A stretch of DNA of 64,000 bases from Mesorhizobium sp. NBSH29 (GTDB lineage: Bacteria; Pseudomonadota; Alphaproteobacteria; Rhizobiales; Rhizobiaceae), in contig NZ_CP045492.1 of assembly GCF_015500055.1 (NCBI RefSeq), forward strand, positions 3,110,501 to 3,174,500, given 5' to 3'. Shown piece after piece: positions 54,678 through 63,948 of the stretch; within the stretch, counting starts at the first letter, position 1, and each line of letters starts with the position of its first letter. The position numbers and the translations under genes were made by a program. The notes below the pieces were generated by a model. That model had not been told where the DNA came from. It saw only the letters and a list, made by a program, of their open reading frames with translations, and made no database searches.

Positions 54678-55964
54678 CTACCTGAAAAACGCCATCTCCA
54701 CACTGTGCAACACGAGCCCTGCAAGCCCGCCGATGATCATGCCATTGAAGCGGATATATTGGAGGTCGCGGCCAACATTGAGCTCGATGAGGTCGGTCAG
54801 CTGGCCGAGGTCCCAGCCCTTGACCTGGTCGGCGATGAAGGATGAGACGCCGCTCTTCTGGCTTTCGACGAAAGTGGCGAGCGCGATGGCAAAGCCGGCG
54901 TTCATTTCGCGTCTCAGTGCGGCGTCTTGCGCGAGCTGCGCGCCGGCACTCTGGAACATGCCGGTCAGATGTGCACGCAAGACAGAGTTTTCAGCCCGCG
55001 CATCACGCTCGAGAAAATCGGCAAGGCCAGCCCAGATGCTCTCGCCCAGAACCCGCATGTGCGGACCGGCAAGCAGGTCGCGCTTCAGCCTTTCGGCACG
55101 CCGCTGATAGTCGCGTGAGGTCCTGAGCTTGGTGATGAAATTGTCGACAAAGCGGTCGAATTCGGCGCGCATGGGATGGTCGTTGTCGGCGCGAATGTCG
55201 TCCATCAGCGTTCCCGCCGAGGCAACGATACGCTTCAACAGATAGGCGTCGGCGCGAAACAGGTTGAACAGCGACGGCAGCTCGTCCCGAATTTTCAGAC
55301 GAATAGTGTTGAGCGTCTCCTCATCCTGGAGGATGCGCCCAATGATCTTGGTCATCTCGTCGAGCAGCTTCTGATGGCCGCGGTTGGCTGTGACCGTGGA
55401 CAAGAGATCGGCAGCGAGCGGCGCAATCTCGACGCGAGAAAGTTGTTCGCTGATCTGTTTTTCGACCAGGCCGCGCAAGCCAGGCTGCGCCACAGCTGCC
55501 AGCATCTGCGGCACCAGCCTCACCACAAAACCGGCCAGCACATCGGCTCGGCGACGCTCCGAAAGCCAGTCTGCGACGAGCCGCGCGAAATCGACCTCGC
55601 GCAGCTTTCCGGCAACCGTCTCTCTCGCCAGAAAATTAGTTTCGATGAAACTGCCGAGATTTTCGGCGATGCGTGCCTGATTGGCTGGAATGATGGCGGT
55701 ATGCGGGATCGGCAGGCCGAGCGGTCGCCGAAACAGCGCTACGACCGCATACCAGTCGGCAATGCCCCCAATAGCTGCTGCCTCTGCAAAGGCGGCGACA
55801 AAGCCGGCAAACGCATTGTGTGGCTCAAGTGACTTGCCGATAGCGAGAACGACGAGGCACAGCACCAGCGTCAGCCCGGCGACCATTTTGATCCGGCCAA
55901 GCGCCTTGCGCTTCTCAGCGTCGCTTACCGTGTGCGCGAGCGCATGGGGTGAAACATCTGCCAT
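54678..55964 (-). CDS. DUF445 family membrane protein
   Basis: This 428-residue protein (start MADVSPHA, 55964) has N-terminal membrane segments (KMVAGLTLVLCLVVLAIGK, then FAGFVAAFAEAAAIGGIADWYAVVALF) and a C-terminal membrane segment (GLAGLVLHSVEMAFF) that closes the protein. The large middle part, about residues 95-400, is helical with amphipathic repeats (ISEQLSRVEIAPLAADLLS, LLAGPHMRVLGESIW). GGIADWYAVVALFRRPLGLPIPHTAIIP, split here around PLG, is the DUF445 family hallmark. The function is unknown; the coiled middle suggests a scaffold spanning the periplasm. It has no obvious operon partner. Confidence 0.85.
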   Translation of the reverse strand: MADVSPHALAHTVSDAEKRKALGRIKMVAGLTLVLCLVVLAIGKSLEPHNAFAGFVAAFAEAAAIGGIADWYAVVALFRRPLGLPIPHTAIIPANQARIAENLGSFIETNFLARETVAGKLREVDFARLVADWLSERRRADVLAGFVVRLVPQMLAAVAQPGLRGLVEKQISEQLSRVEIAPLAADLLSTVTANRGHQKLLDEMTKIIGRILQDEETLNTIRLKIRDELPSLFNLFRADAYLLKRIVASAGTLMDDIRADNDHPMRAEFDRFVDNFITKLRTSRDYQRRAERLKRDLLAGPHMRVLGESIWAGLADFLERDARAENSVLRAHLTGMFQSAGAQLAQDAALRREMNAGFAIALATFVESQKSGVSSFIADQVKGWDLGQLTDLIELNVGRDLQYIRFNGMIIGGLAGLVLHSVEMAFFR

Positions 55965-56026
55965 GTTCAATCCATTCCTGCAGGCAAACCCCGCCTCCGG
56001 CACCTAACGAACAAAAATGGCTGAAA

Positions 56027-56569
56027 TCACGCCACGTCAGAAAGCGAAGCAGCCTTGGCAGTGGCAAATTCCAGCGAGAAGGACACGATGAAAGGTGCAA
56101 GGTCGATGATGCCCATAGTCTCGCCCTGCTCGAACACCATGTCGGCGCCAAATTTCCGAGCCAGCGACTTCATCGCGCTGTTGTCTCGGTGCGTGGTGAC
56201 GAAGAGACGAATGTACCCCAGCCCGAGCGCGTTGACGATGAGGCGTTCGAACAAGCGACTGCCGATGCCTCGATGCTGCAGCTCCCGCTCCACGCTGAAG
56301 GCAATCTCGCCGGTCGGCATTTTGTCGTCGGGACGCTCATGGAGCTCGGCAGCACCCAGCACCCGACCGTTTTCGACATAACCAATCACCGTGGTGCCAT
56401 CGGCGAAGCAGCGCGCGGCATAGGCCGCGACACATGCATCGTTGATCACACCATTGAAACGATCGCGACGGCTCGCAGCGTCAAGACGCAGAAGATGCTC
56501 GCGAAACCGCGGAAGGTCAGACGGGCGTAGCTGTCGGGTAGTACCCGTAAAAGGCTGGGCCGTGCGCAT
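56027..56569 (-). CDS. GNAT-family N-acetyltransferase
   Basis: This protein of 180 residues starts at 56569 after GAAGGAG. It has a full GNAT core: LRPSDLPRFREHLLRL, the strand VIGYVENGRVLGAAELH, the acetyl-CoA loop VERELQHRGIGSRLFERLI (with QHRGIG as the Q/RxxGxG motif) and LFVTTHRDNSAMKSLARKFGADM. It resembles acetyltransferases of unknown substrate that are common in rhizobia, and unlike the pair at 23-24 kb it keeps the classic loop. It is divergent from the glutaminyl cyclase gene. Confidence 0.87.
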   Translation of the reverse strand: MRTAQPFTGTTRQLRPSDLPRFREHLLRLDAASRRDRFNGVINDACVAAYAARCFADGTTVIGYVENGRVLGAAELHERPDDKMPTGEIAFSVERELQHRGIGSRLFERLIVNALGLGYIRLFVTTHRDNSAMKSLARKFGADMVFEQGETMGIIDLAPFIVSFSLEFATAKAASLSDVA

Positions 56570-56742
56570 GGCGCGCTCCTTCAAATACCCCTCCCCGCGA
56601 GTCATGAAAGGCCCGCATGCTGAATATTGTGCACTGCAATACAAAAAACAAGAGTTTACGTATGCGTAAAGTGCCAACCCGCACTTCTTTTTGTCGATAC
56701 GAATGCGTTGCGACCGCCACACAGTCGTGCCATGAAACGCTG

Positions 56743-57561
56743 ATGCGCTTATGCCATTCGGCCTTCGTCATCGTCCTCTCCCTTCCGCTGTCCGCCCCTC
56801 CTGCGGCAGCGCGGGAATGCCCGGTGCCAGAACAACTGGATTTCGTGGTCGACAAGAAAATCGACCGTTCAGAACGCGGCCTGACTCAAGGGCTCGAGTT
56901 TCACGACGGAAAACTCTACGAAAGCACCGGTCGAGCCTTGGGCGACACGCGCATCAACATGATCGACCTGGATGGCACGGTAACAGCCCTCGCTAATCTC
57001 GGCGACACGGTGTTCGGTGAAGGCCTGACGATCCTGAACGGTGAAGTGTTCCAGCTCACATGGCAGGAAAATATCGTCTTCGTGTATGACCTTGAAGGCA
57101 ATTTGTTGCGCCAGATGCCGAACCCATACACTGGCTGGGGCCTTGCGAGCGATGGCGAGCATTTGTTGTTTACCGATGGAGAAGGCCAGTTGCGCTTTGC
57201 CGACCCCAAAACCTTTGAAATCACCCGCGAGATCGAATTACGAACCGCCGCGGGCGTTTCACCGGTCTGGATGAATGAGCTCGAATACGTCGATGGCAAG
57301 CTGTACGGCAACATCTTTACCTCCGACTGGATTATCCGCGTCGACCCCCAAAGCGGCTGCGTAGAAGCCGTTTCGGACATGGCACACCTGCGCAGCCAGT
57401 TAAGCGCGGAAGAGCTGGCCCAGATCGCCGACAGCCCCGAAAACGTGCTGAACGGTATTGCACGCGACCCGCAATCGAAAAAATTCTACATCACCGGCAA
57501 GCGCTGGCCGATGATTTTTGTCGGGGATTTCCGCCAACAAGGCACTGCGTCTCAGCAATAA
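56743..57561 (+). CDS. glutaminyl-peptide cyclotransferase (glutamine cyclotransferase, QC type II)
   Basis: This 272-residue secreted protein starts at 56743 (MRLCHSAF) with a signal peptide ending APPAAA. The five-bladed beta-propeller QC family is shown by FTQGLE-like LTQGLEFHDGKLYESTGR, GEGLTILNGEVFQLTWQENIVFVYDL (split by the blade turn), MNELEYVDGKLYGNIFTSDWIIRVDP and the C-terminal NGIARDPQSKKFYITGKRWP. The enzyme cyclises N-terminal Gln to pyroglutamate and so protects secreted proteins or peptides. The conserved Glu and Trp of the active centre are visible. It is followed 79 bp later by rirA. Confidence 0.88.
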   Translation: MRLCHSAFVIVLSLPLSAPPAAARECPVPEQLDFVVDKKIDRSERGLTQGLEFHDGKLYESTGRALGDTRINMIDLDGTVTALANLGDTVFGEGLTILNGEVFQLTWQENIVFVYDLEGNLLRQMPNPYTGWGLASDGEHLLFTDGEGQLRFADPKTFEITREIELRTAAGVSPVWMNELEYVDGKLYGNIFTSDWIIRVDPQSGCVEAVSDMAHLRSQLSAEELAQIADSPENVLNGIARDPQSKKFYITGKRWPMIFVGDFRQQGTASQQ

Positions 57562-57640
57562 AGTTTACTTTTGCATTCAACTTAGCCATGCTCGCTGGAA
57601 CAGTTCTAAACTACAGCCTCGCCTTCCCAGGGACTTCGAC

Positions 57641-58102
57641 ATGCGACTGACACGCCAGACGAATTATGCGATCCGCATCATGATGTATTGCGCCGCAAAC
57701 CCGGGGCAGCTGAGCCGGATTCCTGAAATCGCCGCCTCCTACAGCGTGTCCGAACTGTTTCTGTTCAAGATCCTTCAGCCTCTGGTTGAGCACGGGCTGG
57801 TGGAAACTGTACGTGGCCGCAATGGCGGTGTTCGCCTGGGGCGCCCGGCCGATCAAGTCACTCTCTTTGATATCGTTCGGGTGACAGAGGAAAATTTCGC
57901 CATGGCCGAATGTTTCGAAAACGATGCCACCGAATGCCCGTTGGTCGACAGCTGCTCATTGAACAGCGCACTGCGCGAGGCGCTCAACGCCTTCTTCGCA
58001 GTACTGGAACGCCACTCCATAGACGATCTGGTCAAGGCCCGGCCCGATGTCCGCGCCCTGCTCGGCATCGACCTCCTGCCAGACCGCCGACCGGCTGCCT
58101 GA
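57641..58102 (+). CDS. rirA: Rrf2-family iron-responsive regulator RirA
   Basis: This 153-residue protein starts MRLTRQTNYAIRIMMYCAAN and has the Rrf2 helix-turn-helix (SVSELFLFKILQPLVEHGLV, wing RGRNGGVRLG). The three iron-sulfur ligand cysteines are at positions 91, 99 and 105 (ECFENDATECPLVDSC), exactly as in rhizobial RirA. RirA with its cluster represses iron uptake genes in iron-replete cells, in place of Fur. The open frame extends upstream to 57518 but that overlaps the QC gene. It converges on putA with only 7 bp between the stops. Confidence 0.95.
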   Translation: MRLTRQTNYAIRIMMYCAANPGQLSRIPEIAASYSVSELFLFKILQPLVEHGLVETVRGRNGGVRLGRPADQVTLFDIVRVTEENFAMAECFENDATECPLVDSCSLNSALREALNAFFAVLERHSIDDLVKARPDVRALLGIDLLPDRRPAA

Positions 58103-58109
58103 GCCGCAT

Positions 58110-61100
58110 TCAAACTGCTGCCAGCAAGCTCGCATTGCCGCCGGCAGCTGTCGTATCCACGCAGACAGCACGCTCATGCACGTAAGCGGCCGGATAGAGA
58201 ACCTCCGCGACAAACGTGACAATCGCACCCGAACGACCGGCAAGCGCGGCGCGAACACGGCGCTGCACTGCTTCATCCGCAGCGCTTGCCACAACATTAA
58301 TATCCAGCGCCTTCAGATCAGCATCATCCACGATCCCGTCCAGAGCCGCGATCGGCAGGCCTTTTCCGGTGAGCGAAGCGAGGATCGCTGGCGCACCGGG
58401 CGCAACAGCCAGAACGGCGTTGCCGGCAGCCAGCGCCTGGATTGACTGAGCCAGCAATGCGTTGCTGTCAGGACCGAGACACAGCGCGCGTCCGCGAGGG
58501 ACAAGCCACAGCGTGTTCGCTTCGCCCGTTGGCCCGGGCAGATCAAACGGGCCGAAATCAACAGCTGCAGCGGCGGCGATCGCGGCCGCACCCTTGCCGC
58601 GCAGATGCTTTCTCAAGATCGCGATCCGGTCGCCACGCTTCGGCCAGCCACCCAGATCGGATTCCGGCAAATGATCAGTCAGCACGCTCGAAGCGACCGC
58701 ATTGGCCGCAGCAACCGGCGTTGCAACAGGCGTTGTACGCCGGAAACGACGTAGATAATGTGGCCCGCCAGCCTTTGGTCCGGTGCCCGAAAGCCCCTCG
58801 CCGCCAAACGGCTGGGCGCCGACTACGGCGCCGATCTGGTTGCGGTTGACATAGACATTGCCCGTATGGATGCCGTCGACAATCGTCTGCACCCGGGCTT
58901 CGATGCGCGTATGCAGGCCAAAGGTGAGGCCGAAGCCTTTCCTGTTGATCCGTGCGATGACATCATCGATCTCATCAGCCTCGAACGTGGCGACGTGCAG
59001 AACGGGACCAAACACCTCGCGGTCCATGTCCTCGATACCTACCACGCGAAGAATGTGGGGCGCGGCAAAGATGCCATCGGCCGGCACATCGCGTTTGGCT
59101 ATGAGCTTGCCCTGAAACGACCGAATCGAGGTGTAATTATCGATCGCCGTCTGCGCATCAGCGTCGATGACGGGGCCGACATCGGTAGCGATCGACCACG
59201 GATCGCCAACGGTAAGTGTTTCAAGCGCACCAGTCAGCATTTCCAGCATCTTTTCCTCAACGTCCTTCTGGACATAGAGGATGCGCAGCGCCGAGCAGCG
59301 CTGGCCGGCGCTTTGGAAGGCAGAGGCAAGGATGTCGCGCACCGCCTGTTCAGGCAGTGCGGTGGAATCAACCACCATGGCATTAAGCCCACCGGTCTCG
59401 GCAATCAACATGGCGTCCGGCGCGGCGGTCGTGGCGAGCTGCTTTTCGATCAGCTTTGCCACCTCGGTCGAGCCGGTAAAGCAAACGCCGGCAATGCGCG
59501 GATCAGCCGTCAGAGGACCGCCGACCGCTTCGCCATCGCCTGGCAAAAGCTGAAGCACATCATCGGGAATTCCGGCCTCGCGCAGCAAAGCTACGGCGCG
59601 CGCGGCAATCAGCGGCGTCTGTTCGGCCGGCTTGGCGATCACGCTGTTGCCGGTCACCAGTGCCGCCGCGATCTGGCCGGTAAAGATGGCAAGCGGAAAA
59701 TTCCACGGTGAAATGCAGACAATGACGCCCCGCGCCTGCGTGGCGGTGGTGTCGGTGTTTTCTGCCTCGGCTGCGTAATAACGCAGGAAGTCGACAGCCT
59801 CACGCACCTCGGCAACGCCGTCAGCCAACGTTTTGCCTGCCTCGCGGGTTGCAAGTGCAAAAAACTCGACCGCGTGGGCCTCATAAAGATCCGCGGCACG
59901 CAGCAGTATCGCTGCCCGCGTGGCGGCAGGCTTTTGAGCCCAGGCTATCTGCGCTTCAAGCGCCGCCTTGACTGCCACCGGCACCTGTCCCGCCTTAGCC
60001 TCGTGCACGGTGCCGACATGATCGTCCGGACGCGCCGGATTGACGATCTTGCGCACCGACCCGTAACCGGCAGCGCGCGTCATCGGCTTTGCTGTCCATT
60101 GATTGGGTCTCGAAAACGCGTCTCGCGCCTTCTGAATCTCGGCCAGCACCAGCGGATCGGTGATGTCCCAGCCCATCGAGTTTTTGCGCGCGCCAAAAAT
60201 TGCGTCGGGTGCGGGGATGTTGGGGTTGGCAGCAACCCCCTGGCTCTCCACGATGGCGAACGGATCGCGCGCGATATCCTCCGGCGCCACCTTTGCGTCG
60301 GTGAGTTGGTGAACGAAGGAGGAATTGGCGCCGTTTTCCAGGAGCCGCCGAACCAGATAGGCGAGAAGATCCGAATGGGTGCCGACCGGCGCATAGATGC
60401 GGCAGCGGGTCCCTTCGGCCTCGCGCACGGCCTCGTGAAGCGCCTCGCCCATGCCGTGCAGGCGCTGGAACTCAAACGTGTCGCGGTCCTTTGCCATCGC
60501 CAGCACCGCGGCAACCGTGTGAGCATTATGCGTTGCAAACTGCGGATAGATGCGGTCGGTCATGCCCAGCAGCTTTTGTGCGTTGGCAATGTAAGAAACG
60601 TCGGTGTTGGCCTTGCGGGTGAATACCGGATAACCCGACAGCCCGAGCACCTGCGCCCGTTTGATCTCAGTGTCCCAGTAAGCCCCTTTGACAAGCCGCA
60701 CCATGATTCGCCGGTCGAGTTTTTCGGCCAGCGCATGGAGCCAATCGATGGCAAAGCCGCAGCGAGGCCCATAAGCCTGCACCACCACGCCAAAACCGTC
60801 CCATCCCTCCAGTTCCGGGCGTGACAGCACTGCCTCGATGATATCGAGCGAAAGATCCAGCCTGTCGGCCTCCTCGGCGTCGATGTTGAGGCCCATGCGC
60901 GCATCGCGCGCGGCCAGACACAGGCCATAAAGCCGCTCGTTCATCACCGGCAGCATGGCTTCGCGCTGCGCCAGTTCATAGCGGGGGTGGATAGCCGACA
61001 GCTTGACTGAGATGCCCGGGTTCTTGCGAATATCATCGCCAGTCGAGAACTTCTTCAACGCCCCAATGGCATCCGCATAGGCCTTGAGGTAGCGCAGCGC

Positions 61101-61727
61101 GTCGGCTTCAGTGCGCGCCGCCTCGCCGAGCATGTCGTAGGAATACAGATAGCCCTTCTGGATATAGGATTTGCCGCGCTTGACAGCCTCGTCGATGGTG
61201 CGCCCGAGCACGAATTGTTCGCCCATTTCGCGCATCGCCGCCGCCACCGCCGTGCGAATGACCGGTTCGCCAAGCCGGCGAACCATCGAGCGCAGCGTGC
61301 CCTCGATGCCACTCTCGTGATCGTCGAGCACCTTGCCGGTCAGCATCAGCGCCCAGGTGGACGCGTTGACGAAGACCGAGCTCGAGCCACCGGAATGAGC
61401 CGACCAGTCATGCGGCGCGATCTTGTCGCGGATCAACTCGTCTATCGTCTCGGAATCCGGCACGCGCAACAGCGCCTCAGCCAGACACATCAGCGCCACG
61501 CCCTCCTTGGTGGAAAGACCGTATGCCGAGAGGAACACCTCCATCAGCCGAGATTCCGATGAGGCCCGCACCGCCCGCACCAGATCTGCGGCGCGCGCCG
61601 CAATCGCCTTGCGCTCGGTTCCAGAAAGCCCCGCCGTCTGAATGAGCCGCGCCAGCGCCTTGTCTTCATCAGGCAGCGTGTTTTCACGCATCTGTCGACG
61701 GATCGGATCAAGGGACTTGGGTGGCAT
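58110..61727 (-). CDS. putA: bifunctional proline dehydrogenase / L-glutamate gamma-semialdehyde dehydrogenase
   Basis: This 1205-residue enzyme oxidises proline to glutamate in two steps. Residues about 60-470 are the FAD-dependent PRODH barrel (FSTGDDIRKNPGISVKLSAIHPRYE, RLVKGAYWDTEIKRAQ, LMGY-like FATHNAHTV). Residues about 540-1010 are the NAD-dependent aldehyde dehydrogenase (ISPWNFPLAIFTGQIAAAL, FTGSTEVAK, AETGGLNAMVVDSTAL with the general base, GQRCSALRILYVQ with the catalytic Cys, PFGGEGLSGTGPKAGG). The last 190 residues are an ALDH-superfamily extra domain, typical of long type B PutA. There is no N-terminal ribbon-helix-helix, so regulation falls to the divergent Lrp-type gene. The start MPPKSLDP at 61727 matches the family. 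Confidence 0.96.
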   Translation of the reverse strand: MPPKSLDPIRRQMRENTLPDEDKALARLIQTAGLSGTERKAIAARAADLVRAVRASSESRLMEVFLSAYGLSTKEGVALMCLAEALLRVPDSETIDELIRDKIAPHDWSAHSGGSSSVFVNASTWALMLTGKVLDDHESGIEGTLRSMVRRLGEPVIRTAVAAAMREMGEQFVLGRTIDEAVKRGKSYIQKGYLYSYDMLGEAARTEADALRYLKAYADAIGALKKFSTGDDIRKNPGISVKLSAIHPRYELAQREAMLPVMNERLYGLCLAARDARMGLNIDAEEADRLDLSLDIIEAVLSRPELEGWDGFGVVVQAYGPRCGFAIDWLHALAEKLDRRIMVRLVKGAYWDTEIKRAQVLGLSGYPVFTRKANTDVSYIANAQKLLGMTDRIYPQFATHNAHTVAAVLAMAKDRDTFEFQRLHGMGEALHEAVREAEGTRCRIYAPVGTHSDLLAYLVRRLLENGANSSFVHQLTDAKVAPEDIARDPFAIVESQGVAANPNIPAPDAIFGARKNSMGWDITDPLVLAEIQKARDAFSRPNQWTAKPMTRAAGYGSVRKIVNPARPDDHVGTVHEAKAGQVPVAVKAALEAQIAWAQKPAATRAAILLRAADLYEAHAVEFFALATREAGKTLADGVAEVREAVDFLRYYAAEAENTDTTATQARGVIVCISPWNFPLAIFTGQIAAALVTGNSVIAKPAEQTPLIAARAVALLREAGIPDDVLQLLPGDGEAVGGPLTADPRIAGVCFTGSTEVAKLIEKQLATTAAPDAMLIAETGGLNAMVVDSTALPEQAVRDILASAFQSAGQRCSALRILYVQKDVEEKMLEMLTGALETLTVGDPWSIATDVGPVIDADAQTAIDNYTSIRSFQGKLIAKRDVPADGIFAAPHILRVVGIEDMDREVFGPVLHVATFEADEIDDVIARINRKGFGLTFGLHTRIEARVQTIVDGIHTGNVYVNRNQIGAVVGAQPFGGEGLSGTGPKAGGPHYLRRFRRTTPVATPVAAANAVASSVLTDHLPESDLGGWPKRGDRIAILRKHLRGKGAAAIAAAAAVDFGPFDLPGPTGEANTLWLVPRGRALCLGPDSNALLAQSIQALAAGNAVLAVAPGAPAILASLTGKGLPIAALDGIVDDADLKALDINVVASAADEAVQRRVRAALAGRSGAIVTFVAEVLYPAAYVHERAVCVDTTAAGGNASLLAAV

Positions 61728-61881
61728 GGCGGTTCCTGTGCAACTAGAGAAGGAATGCAATGGTCTGGGCGCGCGCGAGTGTATCACAGCGCAATTACAC
61801 CAATCGGTCTAAAAAACTAGATTTTGCGAGGCAAATAGCCTAATATGAGGACAGACAAAGATATCCTGGACTATATTAGCG

Positions 61882-62334
61882 ATGACAGAAGTCCAATTGG
61901 ACCGCCTAGACAAGAACATCTTATCCGCGCTGGAACGCGATGGTCGCTTGTCGATGGCTGAGCTGGCAAACCGGGTTGGCCTATCGAAGACGCCGGTACA
62001 GGCGCGCGTGCGCCGGCTAGAAAAAGACGGCTATATCCGCGGCTACGCCGCCGTCATCGACCGCGAGCGCATGGGCGAAGGCCATGTCGCTTTTGTCCAG
62101 GTCAAACTGTCCGATACCCGCCTGGCGGCGCTGAGTGAGTTCAACCGCGCGGTAGCGGGCGTGCCCGAGATTGAGCAGTGCCACATGATGGCAGCGAGCT
62201 TTGACTATCTGTTGAAGGTGCGCACCCGCGACATCGCCTCCTACCGCCGCGTTTTGGGCGAGCGCATCTCCGCCCTGCCCCATGTGGCGCAGACCTCAAC
62301 CTTTGTGGCGATGGAAACGGTAAAAGACAGGTAG
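61882..62334 (+). CDS. Lrp/AsnC-family regulator (PutR-like)
   Basis: This 150-residue protein has an N-terminal helix-turn-helix (LDKNILSALERDGRLSMAELANRVGLSKTPVQARVRRLE) and a C-terminal RAM/AsnC ligand domain (GHVAFVQVKLSDTRLAAL, CHMMAASFDYLLKVRTRDIASY). It is divergent from putA across 154 bp. In rhizobia and Agrobacterium an Lrp-type PutR in this position activates putA in response to proline, so the same role is likely here. The gap is A+T-rich and probably carries its binding sites. Confidence 0.92.
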   Translation: MTEVQLDRLDKNILSALERDGRLSMAELANRVGLSKTPVQARVRRLEKDGYIRGYAAVIDRERMGEGHVAFVQVKLSDTRLAALSEFNRAVAGVPEIEQCHMMAASFDYLLKVRTRDIASYRRVLGERISALPHVAQTSTFVAMETVKDR

Positions 62335-62381
62335 GCGACGGGGCGTAATACTGCCGCGTCTACGGGGATCTGAGCTGCTTC

Positions 62382-62717
62382 TTATTTTTTGAGATAGCTT
62401 TTCCGGCCATTGTCGGCCAGGCAATATTTGCCGCCTCTCGGCCCGGTACAGTATTGCCCTCCACGGCAGGAGCAATCTCCTGCGCGGGCAGGCGCCATCC
62501 CCGACCCACCCTGCCCAATAATACCGCGCGCTTCGCCGCCGCCGCTGCAATGTTTCTTGCTCGCGCTCACTGATCCGTCATTGCAGATAAAGGTGCTGCC
62601 CTGGCAGCGGGCAACCCCACCTTTGCTCCCGCTGCAAGGCGTGTTGGCTGCCCAAGAAGTGTGGGCGAGAAAAGACAACAGCCCAACCAGTGCCAGTATC
62701 CTCCAGATGCGTTTCAC
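62382..62717 (-). CDS. small Cys-rich secreted protein, uncharacterised
   Basis: This 111-residue protein has a Sec signal peptide (RILALVGLLSFLAHTSWAAN, cleavage after about residue 24). The mature part of about 87 residues carries ten cysteines in two blocks: CSGSKGGVARCQGSTFICNDGSVSASKKHC and, after a Gly-rich linker, CSCRGGQYCTGPRGGKYCL. The pattern suggests disulfide-linked mini-domains in the periplasm or outside the cell. The end GGKYCLADNGRKSYL resembles tails found in other small rhizobial secreted proteins, but I cannot name the family. It lies 22 bp after the di-heme protein gene and may be in the same operon. Confidence 0.6.
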   Translation of the reverse strand: MKRIWRILALVGLLSFLAHTSWAANTPCSGSKGGVARCQGSTFICNDGSVSASKKHCSGGGEARGIIGQGGSGMAPARAGDCSCRGGQYCTGPRGGKYCLADNGRKSYLKK

Positions 62718-62739
62718 ATTTTTCTTTCCTGTGCCCAGT

Positions 62740-63948
62740 CTAATTCAGCGCCTTCAAAAATGCCGCCAATGCCTCCCTCTCGCGCAGCGAGAGTGTCAGC
62801 GGGTTGAGGTCCGACACGCCGTCGCTGCTGACAGGTGCATCGGCGTAGTGGTCGATTACCTGTTCCAGCGCCTTAATCTGTCCGGCATGCATATAGGGCG
62901 CGCGCGTTGCAGCGCCGCGCAGCGATGGGGTTTTGTAGGCGCGCCTGAGTTCGGCACCGGATGTGACAGCAAAGCGCAGCTCCCCACAGTCGTCCGGGCC
63001 GGCATCGCTGAACGGACCGGTACAGTTAAACGGGTCGGCCAAAACCTCCGAGACGCCGGTTTCTCGGCCAAGATCCTCCGGCAGGCCGGCTACCGCTGCC
63101 ACGCCGGTGTTATGAAAGTGATCGTCGGTGAAGCGCGGCCCATTGTGGCAGGTCGCGCATTGGGCCTTGCCGATGAACAGCTTGAGACCAAGCTTTTCTT
63201 CAGCGCTGAGTGCTGCATCGCCAGACGGTTTTGCGCCGGCCTCGAGGGCTGCGGCAAAGCGGTCAAAGCGGGTTTCCGTCGGCACGATCTCGCGCTCGAA
63301 CGCCGCGATCATCTTGCCGATGTTGGCAAAGACACTGTTGACAGCCTGCTGTTGACGAGGGCTCATCGCCCGCCATGCGTCTCTCTGTCCAGGGTTGCCA
63401 AGCGGGCTGGCGTGTTCCGGTACGCCCGACAGATCAGGCAGCGGACCGAATACGGATGTGTAGCGGTTGGCAAAGTTTCGCGCGATGAAAAGAGCATAGC
63501 CGGCGCGGGTGCCGCCATGCTCGACCGGATTTTCCAGCGGCACCAGCGCTTGGGACCACAAACTGTCGCGCCGACCATCCCAGAAAAGCCAGGGCGACCA
63601 GGCCGCACCGGCCAGCGGCATGGTGCGCCGGTTGGTGGTGCCAACACCGCGCCCGAGTGCCACACTGTCCTGAAACTGGTTGTCGATCTGGTGGCAGGTG
63701 GAGCACGAAACCGTACCGTTGCCGCTGAGTCGCTGATCGAAAAACAGGGTTGCGCCCAGCGCTGCCGCGTCCGGATCGTCCGCCACATGATTGGACGTGT
63801 CTGCAGGCAGCGGCGGCAGACTGGCGAGGCTCAACGACGAGATGACTTTTTGCTCCGTTTCACTGAACTCCTGGGGTGCGCAGCCGGCGAGCACCAGGCC
63901 CAAGAGCATCGCTGCCTCAGAGAGAAAAGAACCGCGCATCGCCACCAT
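62740..63948 (-). CDS. di-heme cytochrome c peroxidase / MauG-like lipoprotein
   Basis: This 402-residue protein carries two c-type heme motifs, CSTCH near residue 82 and CATCH near residue 262, and a lipobox (LVLAGCAP, Cys22) for outer- or inner-membrane anchoring. Family segments are FFDQRLSGNGTVSC, FWDGRRDSLWSQALVPLENPVEHGG, the linker ELRFAVTSGAELRRAYKTPSLRGAATRAPYMHAG and LSLREREALAAFLKAL. MauG-like di-heme enzymes either reduce hydrogen peroxide or oxidise residues in a partner protein (as MauG and MbnH do). The start overlaps the stop of the upstream gene (TGATG), so that gene may encode the partner. Which activity applies is open. Confidence 0.85.
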   Translation of the reverse strand: MVAMRGSFLSEAAMLLGLVLAGCAPQEFSETEQKVISSLSLASLPPLPADTSNHVADDPDAAALGATLFFDQRLSGNGTVSCSTCHQIDNQFQDSVALGRGVGTTNRRTMPLAGAAWSPWLFWDGRRDSLWSQALVPLENPVEHGGTRAGYALFIARNFANRYTSVFGPLPDLSGVPEHASPLGNPGQRDAWRAMSPRQQQAVNSVFANIGKMIAAFEREIVPTETRFDRFAAALEAGAKPSGDAALSAEEKLGLKLFIGKAQCATCHNGPRFTDDHFHNTGVAAVAGLPEDLGRETGVSEVLADPFNCTGPFSDAGPDDCGELRFAVTSGAELRRAYKTPSLRGAATRAPYMHAGQIKALEQVIDHYADAPVSSDGVSDLNPLTLSLREREALAAFLKALN